Position numbers and translations under genes: made by a program
Shown: positions 27,652 through 37,072 of the stretch, in pieces
Layout of the letters: each line of letters opens with the position of its first letter
Position numbering within the stretch: the stretch's first letter is position 1
Assembly (NCBI GenBank): GCA_011056635.1
Contig: DSEO01000264.1
Location: 1-43,760, forward strand
From: Bacteroides sp.
Lineage (GTDB): Bacteria; Bacteroidota; Bacteroidia; Bacteroidales; GCA-2748055
Direction of reading: 5' to 3'
DNA: 43,760 bases
Notes under the pieces: generated by a model
Databases searched by the model: none
What the model was told of the DNA's origin: nothing
What the model saw: the letters and a program-made list of their open reading frames with translations, nothing else

Positions 27652-29178
27652 TTAAAACGGTATGGAGTCATCAAAACCATTGTTGGCCTCCATATCGTCC
27701 TCTGATAATCCCTTTTTATTTCCCTCCTGATTGATCCTTGACTGAAAAGTGGCCAGTGCGGTTCCGTTTTCATCCACCACCATGGCCAGCGTGTCATCCA
27801 GGTCCACAAACTTGGCATATTCCCTGATGAATTTCAGTTGCACATCCCCCACAGGACCGTTCCTGTGCTTGGAAAGTATAATCTCTGCGATCCCCTTCAG
27901 GGAATTTCCTTCCTCATCCACATCCAGACCGTAATATTCGGGACGGTGAATGAATATTACCAGGTCGGCATCTTGCTCAATGGCTCCCGATTCGCGCAGG
28001 TCGGAAAGCTGGGGCCGTTTGTTGCCCGACCGCATTTCCACACTCCGGTTCAGCTGGGAGAGGGCAATGACCGGTATATCCAGTTCTTTGGCCACTGTTT
28101 TCAGGGATCTTGAAATACTGCTGACCTCCTGCTCCCTGCTTCCGGAGGACTCTCGCGGCCCGGTCATCAACTGCAGGTAATCGATCACCACCGCCTGGAT
28201 ATCATACTTCTGCTTCAGGCGCCGGCATTTTGCCCTGAACTCAAATATAGAGATGGCCGGGGTGTCATCCACGTAGATGGGAGCTTTCTCCAGGTCCTTG
28301 ATCTTGTATTCCAGCTGTTCCCATTCATAATTTTCCAGTCTTCCCGTGCGTATCTTGGCGGAAGAGAGCTGGGTTTCCCCGATGATCAGGCGGTTAACCA
28401 GCTGGATGGAAGACATTTCCAGGGAGAAGAAAGCTACGGGCCGGTTGTGATCGACAGCCATATTTCTTGCCATGGACAGCACAAATGCGGTTTTCCCCAT
28501 GGAAGGCCTGGCAGCCACAATCACCAGATCCGATTTCTGCCATCCCGAAGTAAGCCTGTCAAGCCTGGTAAACCCCGAAGGCACCCCGCTCAGGCTGTCC
28601 TCCCGTTTTCCCGCCTCCTCAATCTGTTCGATGGCAGATTTCAGCAGATTATCGATCCTGACCGTTTCCTTTTTGATGTGTCCCTCGGCAATATTCAGCA
28701 GTTCCCGCTCCGAGAAATCAAGCAGATCATCCACATCCGACCCTTCATCAAACGCTTTTTCCTGGATTTCCGAAGAGACCCTGATCAGCTCCCGCTGAAT
28801 GTATTTCTGGGCAACGATCCTGGCATGATATTCCAGGTGAGCGGCCGAACCCACCCTGGAGGTCAGCTGGGCAATATAGACCGCTCCCCCCACCTGCTCC
28901 AGTTTTTCCAGTTTCCGAAGCGCTTCGGTGACAGTCAGCAGGTCGATCGGCTTCTCCTGCTGTGAAAGGGTCTGGGCCACTTCATAGATCTGCTGATGCG
29001 CTTCCTTGTAAAAACTGGCCGGCTCCAGGATATCAAGCACAGAAAAAATCGCATCCTTTTCAAGCATGATCGCCCCCAAAACAGCTTCCTCCAGATCCAG
29101 CGCCTGGGGTGGTATTTTTCCGTAATCCAGCGCGATGGAAGTCTTTCTTCCGGGTATGCTTCCCTGTTGCTTGGCCAT
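27652..29178 (-). CDS. dnaB: Replicative DNA helicase
   Basis: PPQALDLEEAVLGAIMLEKDAI, LVIVAARPSMGKTAFVLSMARN, FSLEMSSIQLVNRLI, VIDYLQLMTG, ALSQLNRSVE. Confidence 0.97.
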   Translation of the reverse strand: MAKQQGSIPGRKTSIALDYGKIPPQALDLEEAVLGAIMLEKDAIFSVLDILEPASFYKEAHQQIYEVAQTLSQQEKPIDLLTVTEALRKLEKLEQVGGAVYIAQLTSRVGSAAHLEYHARIVAQKYIQRELIRVSSEIQEKAFDEGSDVDDLLDFSERELLNIAEGHIKKETVRIDNLLKSAIEQIEEAGKREDSLSGVPSGFTRLDRLTSGWQKSDLVIVAARPSMGKTAFVLSMARNMAVDHNRPVAFFSLEMSSIQLVNRLIIGETQLSSAKIRTGRLENYEWEQLEYKIKDLEKAPIYVDDTPAISIFEFRAKCRRLKQKYDIQAVVIDYLQLMTGPRESSGSREQEVSSISRSLKTVAKELDIPVIALSQLNRSVEMRSGNKRPQLSDLRESGAIEQDADLVIFIHRPEYYGLDVDEEGNSLKGIAEIILSKHRNGPVGDVQLKFIREYAKFVDLDDTLAMVVDENGTALATFQSRINQEGNKKGLSEDDMEANNGFDDSIPF

Positions 29179-29307
29179 GGGGTTTTTTTGGGTTGATAAA
29201 GGTAAGAAACCACCCCGACCAAGTGGGGATCACCCCGGTGTAATTGTAAACACCTGGTTCGAAGTTATCATTAACAAATGTTGAAAAATGCCATATCTTT
29301 ACAACCT

Positions 29308-30147
29308 ATGATCCTGTTTTCACCTGCCAAGATCAACATCGGACTTCTGATTACCCGGCGGAGGGATGACGGCTATCACGATCTTCAGTCGGTCATGCAT
29401 CCGGTCGGATTGTACGACCTGATCGAGATCATGGAGACGGAGGATTCGGACAGGGGCATCACATTCACAGACTCCGGAATACCGTCGGGTGCCTCCAGGG
29501 AGAATAACCTCTGCATGCGTGCATGTGAACTGTATGGAAACATGAATCCCCTCCCTCCCCTTCGCCTGCACCTGCATAAGCAGATCCCGGTGGGTGCCGG
29601 ACTGGGAGGAGGTTCTTCCGATGCATCCGCCACGTTGAAAGGGATCAACATGTTGGTAGGTAGACCGTTACCCGAACATAAACTGGAAGAGCTGGCAGCT
29701 TCGGTCGGTAGCGACTGCCCCTTCTTCCTTCGGGCGGGGACCATGATGGTGGAGGGAAGGGGTGAAAGGCTCACACCGCTCAGTCTCCGCCTCGAACATC
29801 TTTACCTGGTCCTGCTGAATCCCGGAATCCATGTCTCAACTGCAGCAGCATACCGTGAGATTCAACCCGCCGCACCGGAGGCACACCTGGGAACCCTGAT
29901 CCGTGAACCCATCGAAAAATGGAGAAATCTGATCGTGAATGATTTTGAGGTTCCTTTGTTCAAAAGGCACCCTTTACTGAAGGAATTGAAGCAAGGATTA
30001 TACCAGGCGGGGGCACTCTATGCCTCCATGAGCGGAAGCGGTTCCTCGGTTTACGGGTTCTTCAGAAAACCTCCTTCACTCCCGGATGCACTGGATCATT
30101 TTGCGATCTGGAAGGGAGGTGCCGGATGTGCGCTTACACCTGTCTGA
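29308..30147 (+). CDS. ispE: 4-(cytidine 5'-diphospho)-2-C-methyl-D-erythritol kinase
   Basis: FSPAKINIGLLITRRRDDGYHDLQSVMHPVGLYD, IPVGAGLGGGSSDASATLKGIN, ASMSGSGSSVYGFF. Start revised to ATG 29308. Confidence 0.94.
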   Translation: MILFSPAKINIGLLITRRRDDGYHDLQSVMHPVGLYDLIEIMETEDSDRGITFTDSGIPSGASRENNLCMRACELYGNMNPLPPLRLHLHKQIPVGAGLGGGSSDASATLKGINMLVGRPLPEHKLEELAASVGSDCPFFLRAGTMMVEGRGERLTPLSLRLEHLYLVLLNPGIHVSTAAAYREIQPAAPEAHLGTLIREPIEKWRNLIVNDFEVPLFKRHPLLKELKQGLYQAGALYASMSGSGSSVYGFFRKPPSLPDALDHFAIWKGGAGCALTPV

Positions 30148-30523
30148 ACTCGAGCAGCAAATGGCCTTTCGCCACCCTGTCCCCTTCAGCCACATGGATC
30201 TTTTCAATCACCCCGTGCTGGGGCGATAACAACTCATTGTACATTTTCATGGCTTCGAGAATCAGCAGCGGGGTTTTCTCATGGACTTCCATACCCTCCT
30301 CTACCATAATTTTCTGTATGGTCCCCGGAATGAATGCCAGTACCTTGCAGGGTTCAGGTCTTTCCCAGACTTTCCTGTTCCTGAATTTATCCGTGAGCCG
30401 GGTGAGGTATTTGGACATGCCGATCTCCAGTTCCTCCAGGGGAGGATCCCCGGCCGGATGACTGCGGGATGACCGCTCCTGGCCGGACCGGGTCGAATTG
30501 GATGCATGTTTTTGACTGGGCAT
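30134..30523 (-). CDS. Biotin carboxyl carrier-type protein of an acyl-CoA (methylmalonyl/propionyl-CoA) carboxylase/decarboxylase
   Basis: Biotinylation motif LEAMKMYNELLSPQHGVIEKIHVAEGDRVAKGHLLLEF. Confidence 0.9.
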   Translation of the reverse strand: MPSQKHASNSTRSGQERSSRSHPAGDPPLEELEIGMSKYLTRLTDKFRNRKVWERPEPCKVLAFIPGTIQKIMVEEGMEVHEKTPLLILEAMKMYNELLSPQHGVIEKIHVAEGDRVAKGHLLLEFRQV

Positions 30524-30532
30524 GATGATCTG

Positions 30533-32077
30533 TTAAAAGGGTGGAACACCGTGTTTCTTGGCAGGCATGCCCACACGCTTTTCACCGGAAACCTCCAGGG
30601 CATGCAGCAGGGCTTTCCGGGTCTCTTTCGGTTCGATCACCGAATCAATGTATCCTTTTGCCGCAGCCACATAGGGGTTGGAAAATTTCTCCCTGTATTC
30701 CTGGACCTTCTGGCGACGCATTTTTTCCGGATCTTCAGCAGCGGCGATTTCCTTCCTGAAAATGATATTTGCCGCTCCCTCGGGCCCCATGACCGCCACT
30801 TCGGCATCGGGCCATGCAAATACGAAATCAGCCCTCAGGTGTCTGGAATTCATTGCGATATAGCCGCCTCCGTAAGCTTTTCTCAGAATCACAGTGATCT
30901 TCGGGACCGTGGCTTCGCTGTAGGCATAAAGCAATTTCGCCCCGTGCCTGATGACCCCTGCATGTTCCTGGTCCACCCCCGGCAGATATCCCGGCAGATC
31001 CACGAAAGTCGCAATGGGTATATTGAATGCATCACAGTACCGGATAAACCTGGCTGCCTTATCGGAAGAGTCCACATCCAGCACTCCTGCCAGGACATAG
31101 GGCTGGTTAGCAACAAAGCCAACCGTGCGGCCGTTCATTGTCCCGAATCCGATGACGATATTCGCGGCCCAGCGTTTCTGGATCTCAAAGAAGTCCGAGC
31201 CGTCGGTAACCGACCGGATCACATTGCGCACATCATAGGGTTGCCTGGGATCAGCCGGAACGATCTTGGATATGTTGAACTTTTTCATGGGTTCCCGCAT
31301 TTCCTTCCTGTCGGGCACATCCGAATTGGACCAGGGAAGATAGCTGAGCAGCACCTTGATCTGTTCGAAACACTCATCTTCACTCTCGGAAAAGAAATGT
31401 GCATTCCCGGTGATCTCACTGTGCACCCTGGCACCCCCCAGCTCCTCCATGGTGATATCTTCCCCGAGGACTGTCTTGATCACTTCGGGCCCGGTGATGA
31501 ACATTTTGGAGATGTTCTCCACCACGAATACAAAATCGGTCAGGGCGGGTGAGTAAACGGCACCTCCCGCGCAGGGTCCCAGAATCACGGAGATCTGCGG
31601 TATCACTCCCGATGCCAGGGTGTTCCTGAAAAAGATCTCCCCGTAACCGGCCAGGGAGTTGACCCCTTCCTGGATCCGTGCCCCCCCCGAATCGTTGATC
31701 CCGATCAGCGGCATCCGCATCTTCAGGGAGTGGTCCATAATTTTGGTGATCTTCCTGGCGTGCATGAAGCCCAGTGAACCTCCGGCCACGGTAAAATCCT
31801 GCGCGAAGATACAAACAGGTTTCCCTCCGATGGTGCCGGTACCCGTGATAACTCCGTCTCCGTGAAGTATTTTCCCGTCCATTCCGAAATCGCGTGCTTC
31901 ATGTTCCACGAAGAGATCGTACTCGTTAAAAGATCCCCTGTCGAGCAATTTCACGATGCGTTCCCGGGCAGTCATTTTACCCATGGCCACCTGTTTCTGG
32001 ATGGCGATCTCTCCGCCGCCCCGTAAAATTTCTTCACGGCGCTTCTTTAATTCCTGAATCTTCTTCGTTGAGGCCAT
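30533..32077 (-). CDS. mmdA: Acyl-CoA carboxylase carboxyltransferase subunit (methylmalonyl-CoA decarboxylase alpha/PccB family)
   Basis: MGKMTARERIVKLLDRGSFNEYD, GGSLGFMHARKITKIMD, INDSGGARIQEGVNSLAGYG, GPCAGGAVYSPALTDF, DVPGYLPG-like DLPGYLPGVDQEHAGVIRHGAKLLYAY. Confidence 0.93.
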   Translation of the reverse strand: MASTKKIQELKKRREEILRGGGEIAIQKQVAMGKMTARERIVKLLDRGSFNEYDLFVEHEARDFGMDGKILHGDGVITGTGTIGGKPVCIFAQDFTVAGGSLGFMHARKITKIMDHSLKMRMPLIGINDSGGARIQEGVNSLAGYGEIFFRNTLASGVIPQISVILGPCAGGAVYSPALTDFVFVVENISKMFITGPEVIKTVLGEDITMEELGGARVHSEITGNAHFFSESEDECFEQIKVLLSYLPWSNSDVPDRKEMREPMKKFNISKIVPADPRQPYDVRNVIRSVTDGSDFFEIQKRWAANIVIGFGTMNGRTVGFVANQPYVLAGVLDVDSSDKAARFIRYCDAFNIPIATFVDLPGYLPGVDQEHAGVIRHGAKLLYAYSEATVPKITVILRKAYGGGYIAMNSRHLRADFVFAWPDAEVAVMGPEGAANIIFRKEIAAAEDPEKMRRQKVQEYREKFSNPYVAAAKGYIDSVIEPKETRKALLHALEVSGEKRVGMPAKKHGVPPF

Positions 32078-32149
32078 AGGACCAGGTTTTGATTTGGAGC
32101 TACAATCTTACAAAAAAAAGCTGTTTCCATGCCGCCGGAGAATATTTTC

Positions 32150-33283
32150 CTACCTGGGAGCCAGCCGGAGAAGGTAAACAGCCACGATCAGGAAGAGGAT
32201 ATTGGGCAACCAGACAGCAAGCATCACCGGCAGCAATCCTCCGATGGCAAATTGCTTGGAAAACTGGGTGAAAAGGATATAGGAAAAACTGATCACCACG
32301 CCGATGGCAATCTGGAACCCGATCCCCCCTCGCAATTTCCGGCTGGAAACCGCCACCCCGATCAGGGTGAGGATGAAGGTGGTAAAGGGGAAAGAGATCC
32401 TGTTCTGCCGCTCAATCTGGTAAGCGGTCACGTTGGTCTCCCCCTGCATCCGCTGCTGTCTGATGAAATCGTCCAGTTCCTTCAGACTCATGGTTTCAAC
32501 AATGTTCAGCCGCATCTGGAAATCATCCGGGTGAATATTCAGGGCCGTATCGATCATCCTGCCCTCCTCCAGGGTCTCTTTCAATCCGTCGATGGTCCGG
32601 ATATAATACCTCCGGGCAGACCATCTCTCTGAAGCTGTATCCCACCTGATCTGGTCAGCGAACATTTTTGAGACCAGCTCTCCATCCTCAAATTTCTCGA
32701 TGGTGAAATCATAACCCACCTTGGAGACGTTGCTGTAATTCTTGAGGTAAACATATACCCCGGGTTCGATCTGCCGGTGGAAATTCTTGGTCTTAAAACG
32801 AACGGGACGCCTGTGGATGTACTTTTCCTCAAAATCCAGCTTGATCCTGTTGGCTTTCGGGATCACCCTGTCGCTGAGCCAGAATGCAGCCCCCGCAATG
32901 ATCATCGCCGAGATGAAATAGGGTAACAGGAGTCGCCTGAAGCTCATACCGCTGTTGAGGATGGCAATGATCTCCGTATTGTAGGCCATCCTCGATGTAA
33001 AATAAATCACCGCTATGAAGGCGAAAAGGGAGCTGAAAAGTACGGCGAAATAGGGGATAAAATTGAGGTAATATTCAAAGAGGATCTCCCTGAACTTCGC
33101 CCCATTCTCAATGAAATCATCGATCTTTTCCGACAGGTCGAAAATCACCACGATTGAAAGGATCAGGACGATGGCCAGGATAAAGGAACTCAGATATTTC
33201 CGGATGATGTAAATATCCAGGATCTTTAGTCCCAAAAACCTTATAACCTTGTACTTAAACCGGGTATCATCTTTTCCTTCCAT
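32150..33283 (-). CDS. LptF/LptG family (YjgP/YjgQ) permease
   Basis: ILDIYIIRKYLSSFILAIVLILSIVVIFDLSEKIDDF, MAYNTEIIAILNSGMSFRRLLLPYF. C-terminal TM cluster. Confidence 0.92.
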   Translation of the reverse strand: MEGKDDTRFKYKVIRFLGLKILDIYIIRKYLSSFILAIVLILSIVVIFDLSEKIDDFIENGAKFREILFEYYLNFIPYFAVLFSSLFAFIAVIYFTSRMAYNTEIIAILNSGMSFRRLLLPYFISAMIIAGAAFWLSDRVIPKANRIKLDFEEKYIHRRPVRFKTKNFHRQIEPGVYVYLKNYSNVSKVGYDFTIEKFEDGELVSKMFADQIRWDTASERWSARRYYIRTIDGLKETLEEGRMIDTALNIHPDDFQMRLNIVETMSLKELDDFIRQQRMQGETNVTAYQIERQNRISFPFTTFILTLIGVAVSSRKLRGGIGFQIAIGVVISFSYILFTQFSKQFAIGGLLPVMLAVWLPNILFLIVAVYLLRLAPR

Positions 33284-34371
33284 GCACTGAATGTTCCCCT
33301 TCTTATTTCGTGAAATGCACTTCTTACCAGCCAGAGATAAAATGCGAGGTTGTGGAGGCTCGCGATCTGTGCGCCCAGCAATTCTCCGGATATGATTAAA
33401 TGACGCAGGTAGGCCCTGGAATATTGCGTATCCACATAGCAGGTCCCTTCACTGTCGATGGGCGAATAGTCATCCATCCACTTTTTATTCCTGATGTTGA
33501 TGATCCCTTCGCGTGTGAACAGCATACCGTTCCTTCCGTTCCTGGTGGGGATCACACAGTCAAACATGTCAATGCCCAGCGAGATCGCCTCCAGGATATT
33601 GACAGGAGTGCCCACACCCATCAGGTACCGGGGTCTGTTTTCGGGCAGGATCCCGTTGACTATCCCGATCATCTCATACATCAACTCGGCCGGTTCTCCC
33701 ACGGATAACCCCCCGATGGCATTGGCCTCCGCGAATTTTCCGGCAATGTATTCGGCCGATCTGATGCGAAGGTCTCTGAAAACGCTCCCCTGGACGATGG
33801 GAATAAAAGACTGGCTGTGACCGTACAAAGGATCAGTGGACCCAAACCGCTCCAGCCCCCGGTCAAGCCAGTGATGGGTCAGTTCCATGGAATTCCCGGC
33901 ATACGCTGCATCACAGGGCCAGGGGGTGCACTCATCGAATGCCATGATCATATCCGCACCGATCTCCCTTTGAATATCCACAATGCTTTCCGGGGTGAAA
34001 AGGTGCCTGGATCCGTCGATATGGGAATTGAAATGAGCCCCTTCCTCTGTCAGCCTGCGGCTTGCTGAAAGGGAAAAAACCTGGTATCCTCCGCTGTCGG
34101 TGAGCAGGGAACGGTCCCAGTTCATGAACCGGTGCAGACCCCCGGCCCCCCTGATGATCTCCGTACCGGGCCGAAGATAAAGATGATAGGTATTGCCAAG
34201 GATCACAGGGGCGTTGAGATCCTCCAACAGTTCTCTCCGGTGTATCCCTTTCACGCTGCCGGCTGTACCCACAGGCATAAAGACCGGTGTCTCGATCTCG
34301 GAGTGATCCGTCCTGATGATCCCGGCCCGGGCATGACTTGCAGGATCCCTGTGTAAGATCTCAAAATTCAT
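33241..34371 (-). CDS. tgt: tRNA guanosine(34) transglycosylase
   Basis: ETPVFMPVGTAGSVKGI, LGNTYHLYLRPGTEII, LTDSGGYQVFSLS, MGVGTPVNILEAISLGIDMFDCVIPTRNGRNG. Start revised to ATG 34371 (MNFEILHRD). Confidence 0.96.
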   Translation of the reverse strand: MNFEILHRDPASHARAGIIRTDHSEIETPVFMPVGTAGSVKGIHRRELLEDLNAPVILGNTYHLYLRPGTEIIRGAGGLHRFMNWDRSLLTDSGGYQVFSLSASRRLTEEGAHFNSHIDGSRHLFTPESIVDIQREIGADMIMAFDECTPWPCDAAYAGNSMELTHHWLDRGLERFGSTDPLYGHSQSFIPIVQGSVFRDLRIRSAEYIAGKFAEANAIGGLSVGEPAELMYEMIGIVNGILPENRPRYLMGVGTPVNILEAISLGIDMFDCVIPTRNGRNGMLFTREGIINIRNKKWMDDYSPIDSEGTCYVDTQYSRAYLRHLIISGELLGAQIASLHNLAFYLWLVRSAFHEIRRGTFSAWKEKMIPGLSTRL

Positions 34372-34457
34372 GGAAAAAACATGATCTGCCAAAGATAATC
34401 AATTGTTGAAATTCTGGGTTTTCTTTTCTATCATTGCCTCGTGATATTCCGCAATCC

Positions 34458-35564
34458 ATGCAGTGGTTTCTGATTGCCGTCTTTCTCGTCTCCTTGCTGG
34501 TCCAGATGGGTTACTACCTGATGGTCTATCTCAGACTGCCCCTTTACCGCCAGCCGAAAAGAAGGAATACAGGCCGGGGGACTTCCGTGGTCATCTGCGC
34601 CAGGAACGAATCGGAGAATCTTCAACGATTCCTTCCCACTGTGCTTGAACAGGATTACCCGGAGTATGAAGTGGTGGTTGTCAATGACGCCTCCACCGAT
34701 GACACGGAAGATGTACTTGCCAGGTTTTCTGCCCGTTACAGGCATCTCCGGTACACCACGATCCCATGCAATGACAAATTCAGTCACGGGAAAAAACTGG
34801 CCCTGACAGTGGGGATCAAATCGGCCAGATACGATCTCCTGCTGCTCACGGATGCGGATTGTTCTCCGGTAACCGGACAATGGCTCAGGAAAATGGTTTC
34901 GAACCTTTCCGGGGAGCGGAAGATCGTGCTGGGCTACGGAAAATACGAGAAGAGGAAAGGAATGCTGAACTGTTTGATCCGTTATGAAACGGTCTTTACG
35001 GCGATCCAGTACTTTTCATTTGCCATCATTGGCAAGCCTTACATGGGCGTGGGAAGGAACCTGGCCTACCGGAAATCGCTCTTTTTCGAAAACAGGGGTT
35101 TTGCCAGCCATTACCACCTTGCATCGGGTGATGACGATCTCTTTGTCAATGAAACCGCCACAGGTAAAAATACGGCTGTGGAGCTCAGCAAAGAGAGTCA
35201 CACCGTCTCCGTTCCCGAAACTTCTTTCGGTGAATGGGTCAAACAGAAGCAGCGGCACCTGTCCGCCGGCAACCATTACCGGACTGCTTCCAGAATCAGG
35301 CTTGCGGGGGAGCTGTTCAGCAGGTTCCTGCTGTATGCAACCCTGGTTGCCGCCTGCATCCTGTCCCCCTGGAAATGGCATTTGCTGATGGCATTCGGAG
35401 TGCTGACGGCAGTGAAACTCCTGGTGTTCAAATTAGGAATGAAGCGTTTGGATGAAAGGGATTTATTGCTACCTTCGCTGCTGTTCGATCCACTCCTGCC
35501 GGTCCTGCTGGGAGTGATCTGGTTCAGCAACATATTTATTACCAGGTATCAGTCATGGAAATAA
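34458..35564 (+). CDS. Family 2 membrane glycosyltransferase
   Basis: TSVVICARNESENLQRFLPTVLEQDYPEYEVVVVNDASTDDTEDVL, LLLTDADCSP, KQRHLSAGNHYR. TM segments at both ends. Confidence 0.9.
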   Translation: MQWFLIAVFLVSLLVQMGYYLMVYLRLPLYRQPKRRNTGRGTSVVICARNESENLQRFLPTVLEQDYPEYEVVVVNDASTDDTEDVLARFSARYRHLRYTTIPCNDKFSHGKKLALTVGIKSARYDLLLLTDADCSPVTGQWLRKMVSNLSGERKIVLGYGKYEKRKGMLNCLIRYETVFTAIQYFSFAIIGKPYMGVGRNLAYRKSLFFENRGFASHYHLASGDDDLFVNETATGKNTAVELSKESHTVSVPETSFGEWVKQKQRHLSAGNHYRTASRIRLAGELFSRFLLYATLVAACILSPWKWHLLMAFGVLTAVKLLVFKLGMKRLDERDLLLPSLLFDPLLPVLLGVIWFSNIFITRYQSWK

Positions 35565-36160
35565 ACGAAAACCTTTCCCTCAAGGCGCAACAGGATATCC
35601 ATCTGGTGGATAAAGCCAGGAAAGGGGATCAGCTGGCATATGGTGAATTGCTGGGCCGTTACCGGGACGCCATTTATTTCATGCTGCTAAAAATGGTGAA
35701 CAGTCCCACTGACGCGGAGGACCTGACCATTGAGGCCTTCGGGAAAGCTTTCAAGAATATTGACCAGTATACACCCAATTTTGCATTCAGCACCTGGTTG
35801 TTTAAAATCGCGACCAATAATTGCATAGATTTCATCAGGAAAAAAAGGGCCAGTCATGTGTCCCTCGACCAGTCCATGGACGGCGAAGAAACCCTCTCCC
35901 CTTCCTCCCTGATCCAGTCGGATTCTCCCGACCCGGAATCCACCATGATCATCCAGCAGAAAGTATTGCGCATGAGGGAGGTTGTCTCCCGGCTGAAACC
36001 CCGCTACAGGACACTGGTGGAACTTCGTTATTTCAAGGAGTATTCCTATGAGGAGATTGCCGAAGAAATGGATATTCCCATCGGCACGGTGAAGGCACAG
36101 CTTTTCAGGGCGCGCGAACTGCTGCTGAATATTCTGAACCGCTCGCAGGAAAAACCCTGA
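35555..36160 (+). CDS. ECF-type RNA polymerase sigma factor (sigma-70 family)
   Basis: Region 2: AYGELLGRYRDAIYFMLLKMVNSPTDAEDLTIEAFGKAF, FSTWLFKIATNNCIDFIRKK. Region 4: LVELRYFKEYSYEEIAEEMDIPIGTVKAQLFRARELL. Confidence 0.94.
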   Translation: MEINENLSLKAQQDIHLVDKARKGDQLAYGELLGRYRDAIYFMLLKMVNSPTDAEDLTIEAFGKAFKNIDQYTPNFAFSTWLFKIATNNCIDFIRKKRASHVSLDQSMDGEETLSPSSLIQSDSPDPESTMIIQQKVLRMREVVSRLKPRYRTLVELRYFKEYSYEEIAEEMDIPIGTVKAQLFRARELLLNILNRSQEKP

Positions 36161-36163
36161 GCG

Positions 36164-36784
36164 ATGGATCTGATCCGTAAATACTTTCCGGATCTGGAGC
36201 ACGCACAGGATCTCCAGTTCCGGCAGCTTCTGGCGCTTATACCGGAACTGAACCGAAAGGTGAACGTGATCTCAAGAAAGGATATTCCCCACCTGGAAGA
36301 AAGACACATTCTCCATTCACTGGCCATTGCGAAAACTTTCAGCTTTCATCCCGGCTGTTCCGTTGTGGATCTGGGAACCGGCGGAGGTTTCCCGGGGATC
36401 CCCCTGTCGGTGATATTTCCCCGGGTTCAGTTCCTGCTTGTCGATTCCATCGGGAAAAAGGTCAAGATCGTGCGGGAACTCATCCATGCACTGGGACTGA
36501 AAAATGCATCCGCTCGCCAGTCCAGGGTGGAAAATCTCGATCGTACATTCGACTATGCGGTATCCCGGGCCGTAACTTCTTTCTCCCGGCTCAGCCAGTG
36601 GAGCCGGAAGCTGCTTGTTCCGGGAGAGAAAGGCAGTCCTCCCAATGGCATGATCATCCTGAAGGGCGGAGACCTGGAAAACGAACTGGGTCGGTTCAGG
36701 GACCGGGTGGAAATCATACCCGTCTCCCTGCTTTTCGACGAGCCTTTTTTTTCAACCAAAAAGATTGTCTATCTAAAAAAATGA
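36164..36784 (+). CDS. rsmG: 16S rRNA (guanine(527)-N7)-methyltransferase
   Basis: NVISRKDIPHLEERHILHSLAIAK, VVDLGTGGGFPGIPLSVIFP, LVDSIGKKVKIVREL. Confidence 0.95.
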   Translation: MDLIRKYFPDLEHAQDLQFRQLLALIPELNRKVNVISRKDIPHLEERHILHSLAIAKTFSFHPGCSVVDLGTGGGFPGIPLSVIFPRVQFLLVDSIGKKVKIVRELIHALGLKNASARQSRVENLDRTFDYAVSRAVTSFSRLSQWSRKLLVPGEKGSPPNGMIILKGGDLENELGRFRDRVEIIPVSLLFDEPFFSTKKIVYLKK

Positions 36785-36793
36785 CTACTTTTG
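36765..36793 (+). promoter_or_regulatory. Putative rpmH promoter: TTG-N18-TACTTTTG
   Basis: TTG 36765-36767 and TACTTTTG 36786-36793, ending 22 nt before ATG 36816. Fits the Bacteroidota TTG-N17-23-TAnnTTTG pattern. Confidence 0.6.
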
Positions 36794-36815
36794 CATTCTT
36801 AAATCAAGATGAGTC

Positions 36816-36974
36816 ATGAAGCGAACATTTCAGCCATCCAGAAGGAAAAGGAAGAACAAGCACGGATTCAGGGAAAGGATGTCCACTGCAAGCGGTCGGA
36901 ATGTCATTGCATCCAGGCGCAAGAAAGGCCGCAAAAAATTAACGGTTTCCGACGAACCGAGGCATAAAGCGTAA
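36816..36974 (+). CDS. rpmH: 50S ribosomal protein L34 (not in the supplied ORF track)
   Basis: My translation: [52 protein letters not shown]. Confidence 0.97.
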   Translation: MKRTFQPSRRKRKNKHGFRERMSTASGRNVIASRRKKGRKKLTVSDEPRHKA

Positions 36975-37001
36975 ATAAAGGGTCAGCACCCTGATACACA
37001 C

Positions 37002-37031
37002 GGCCGTCTCCCAATCATTTGTGAGGCGGCC
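37002..37031 (+). terminator. Putative intrinsic terminator after rpmH
   Basis: GGCCGTCTC (37002-37010) pairs with GAGGCGGCC (37023-37031), 8 Watson-Crick pairs plus one T-G; 12-nt loop, then TGATTATTTGTAATTT. Confidence 0.6.
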
Positions 37032-37072
37032 TGATTATTTGTAATTTGGCAGGGTTACCCAGCAACCATATC

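Noticed and set aside
30506-31552. 348-aa plus-strand ORF
   Set aside because: Antisense to the well-supported mmdA gene. His/Pro/Gly-rich shadow translation.
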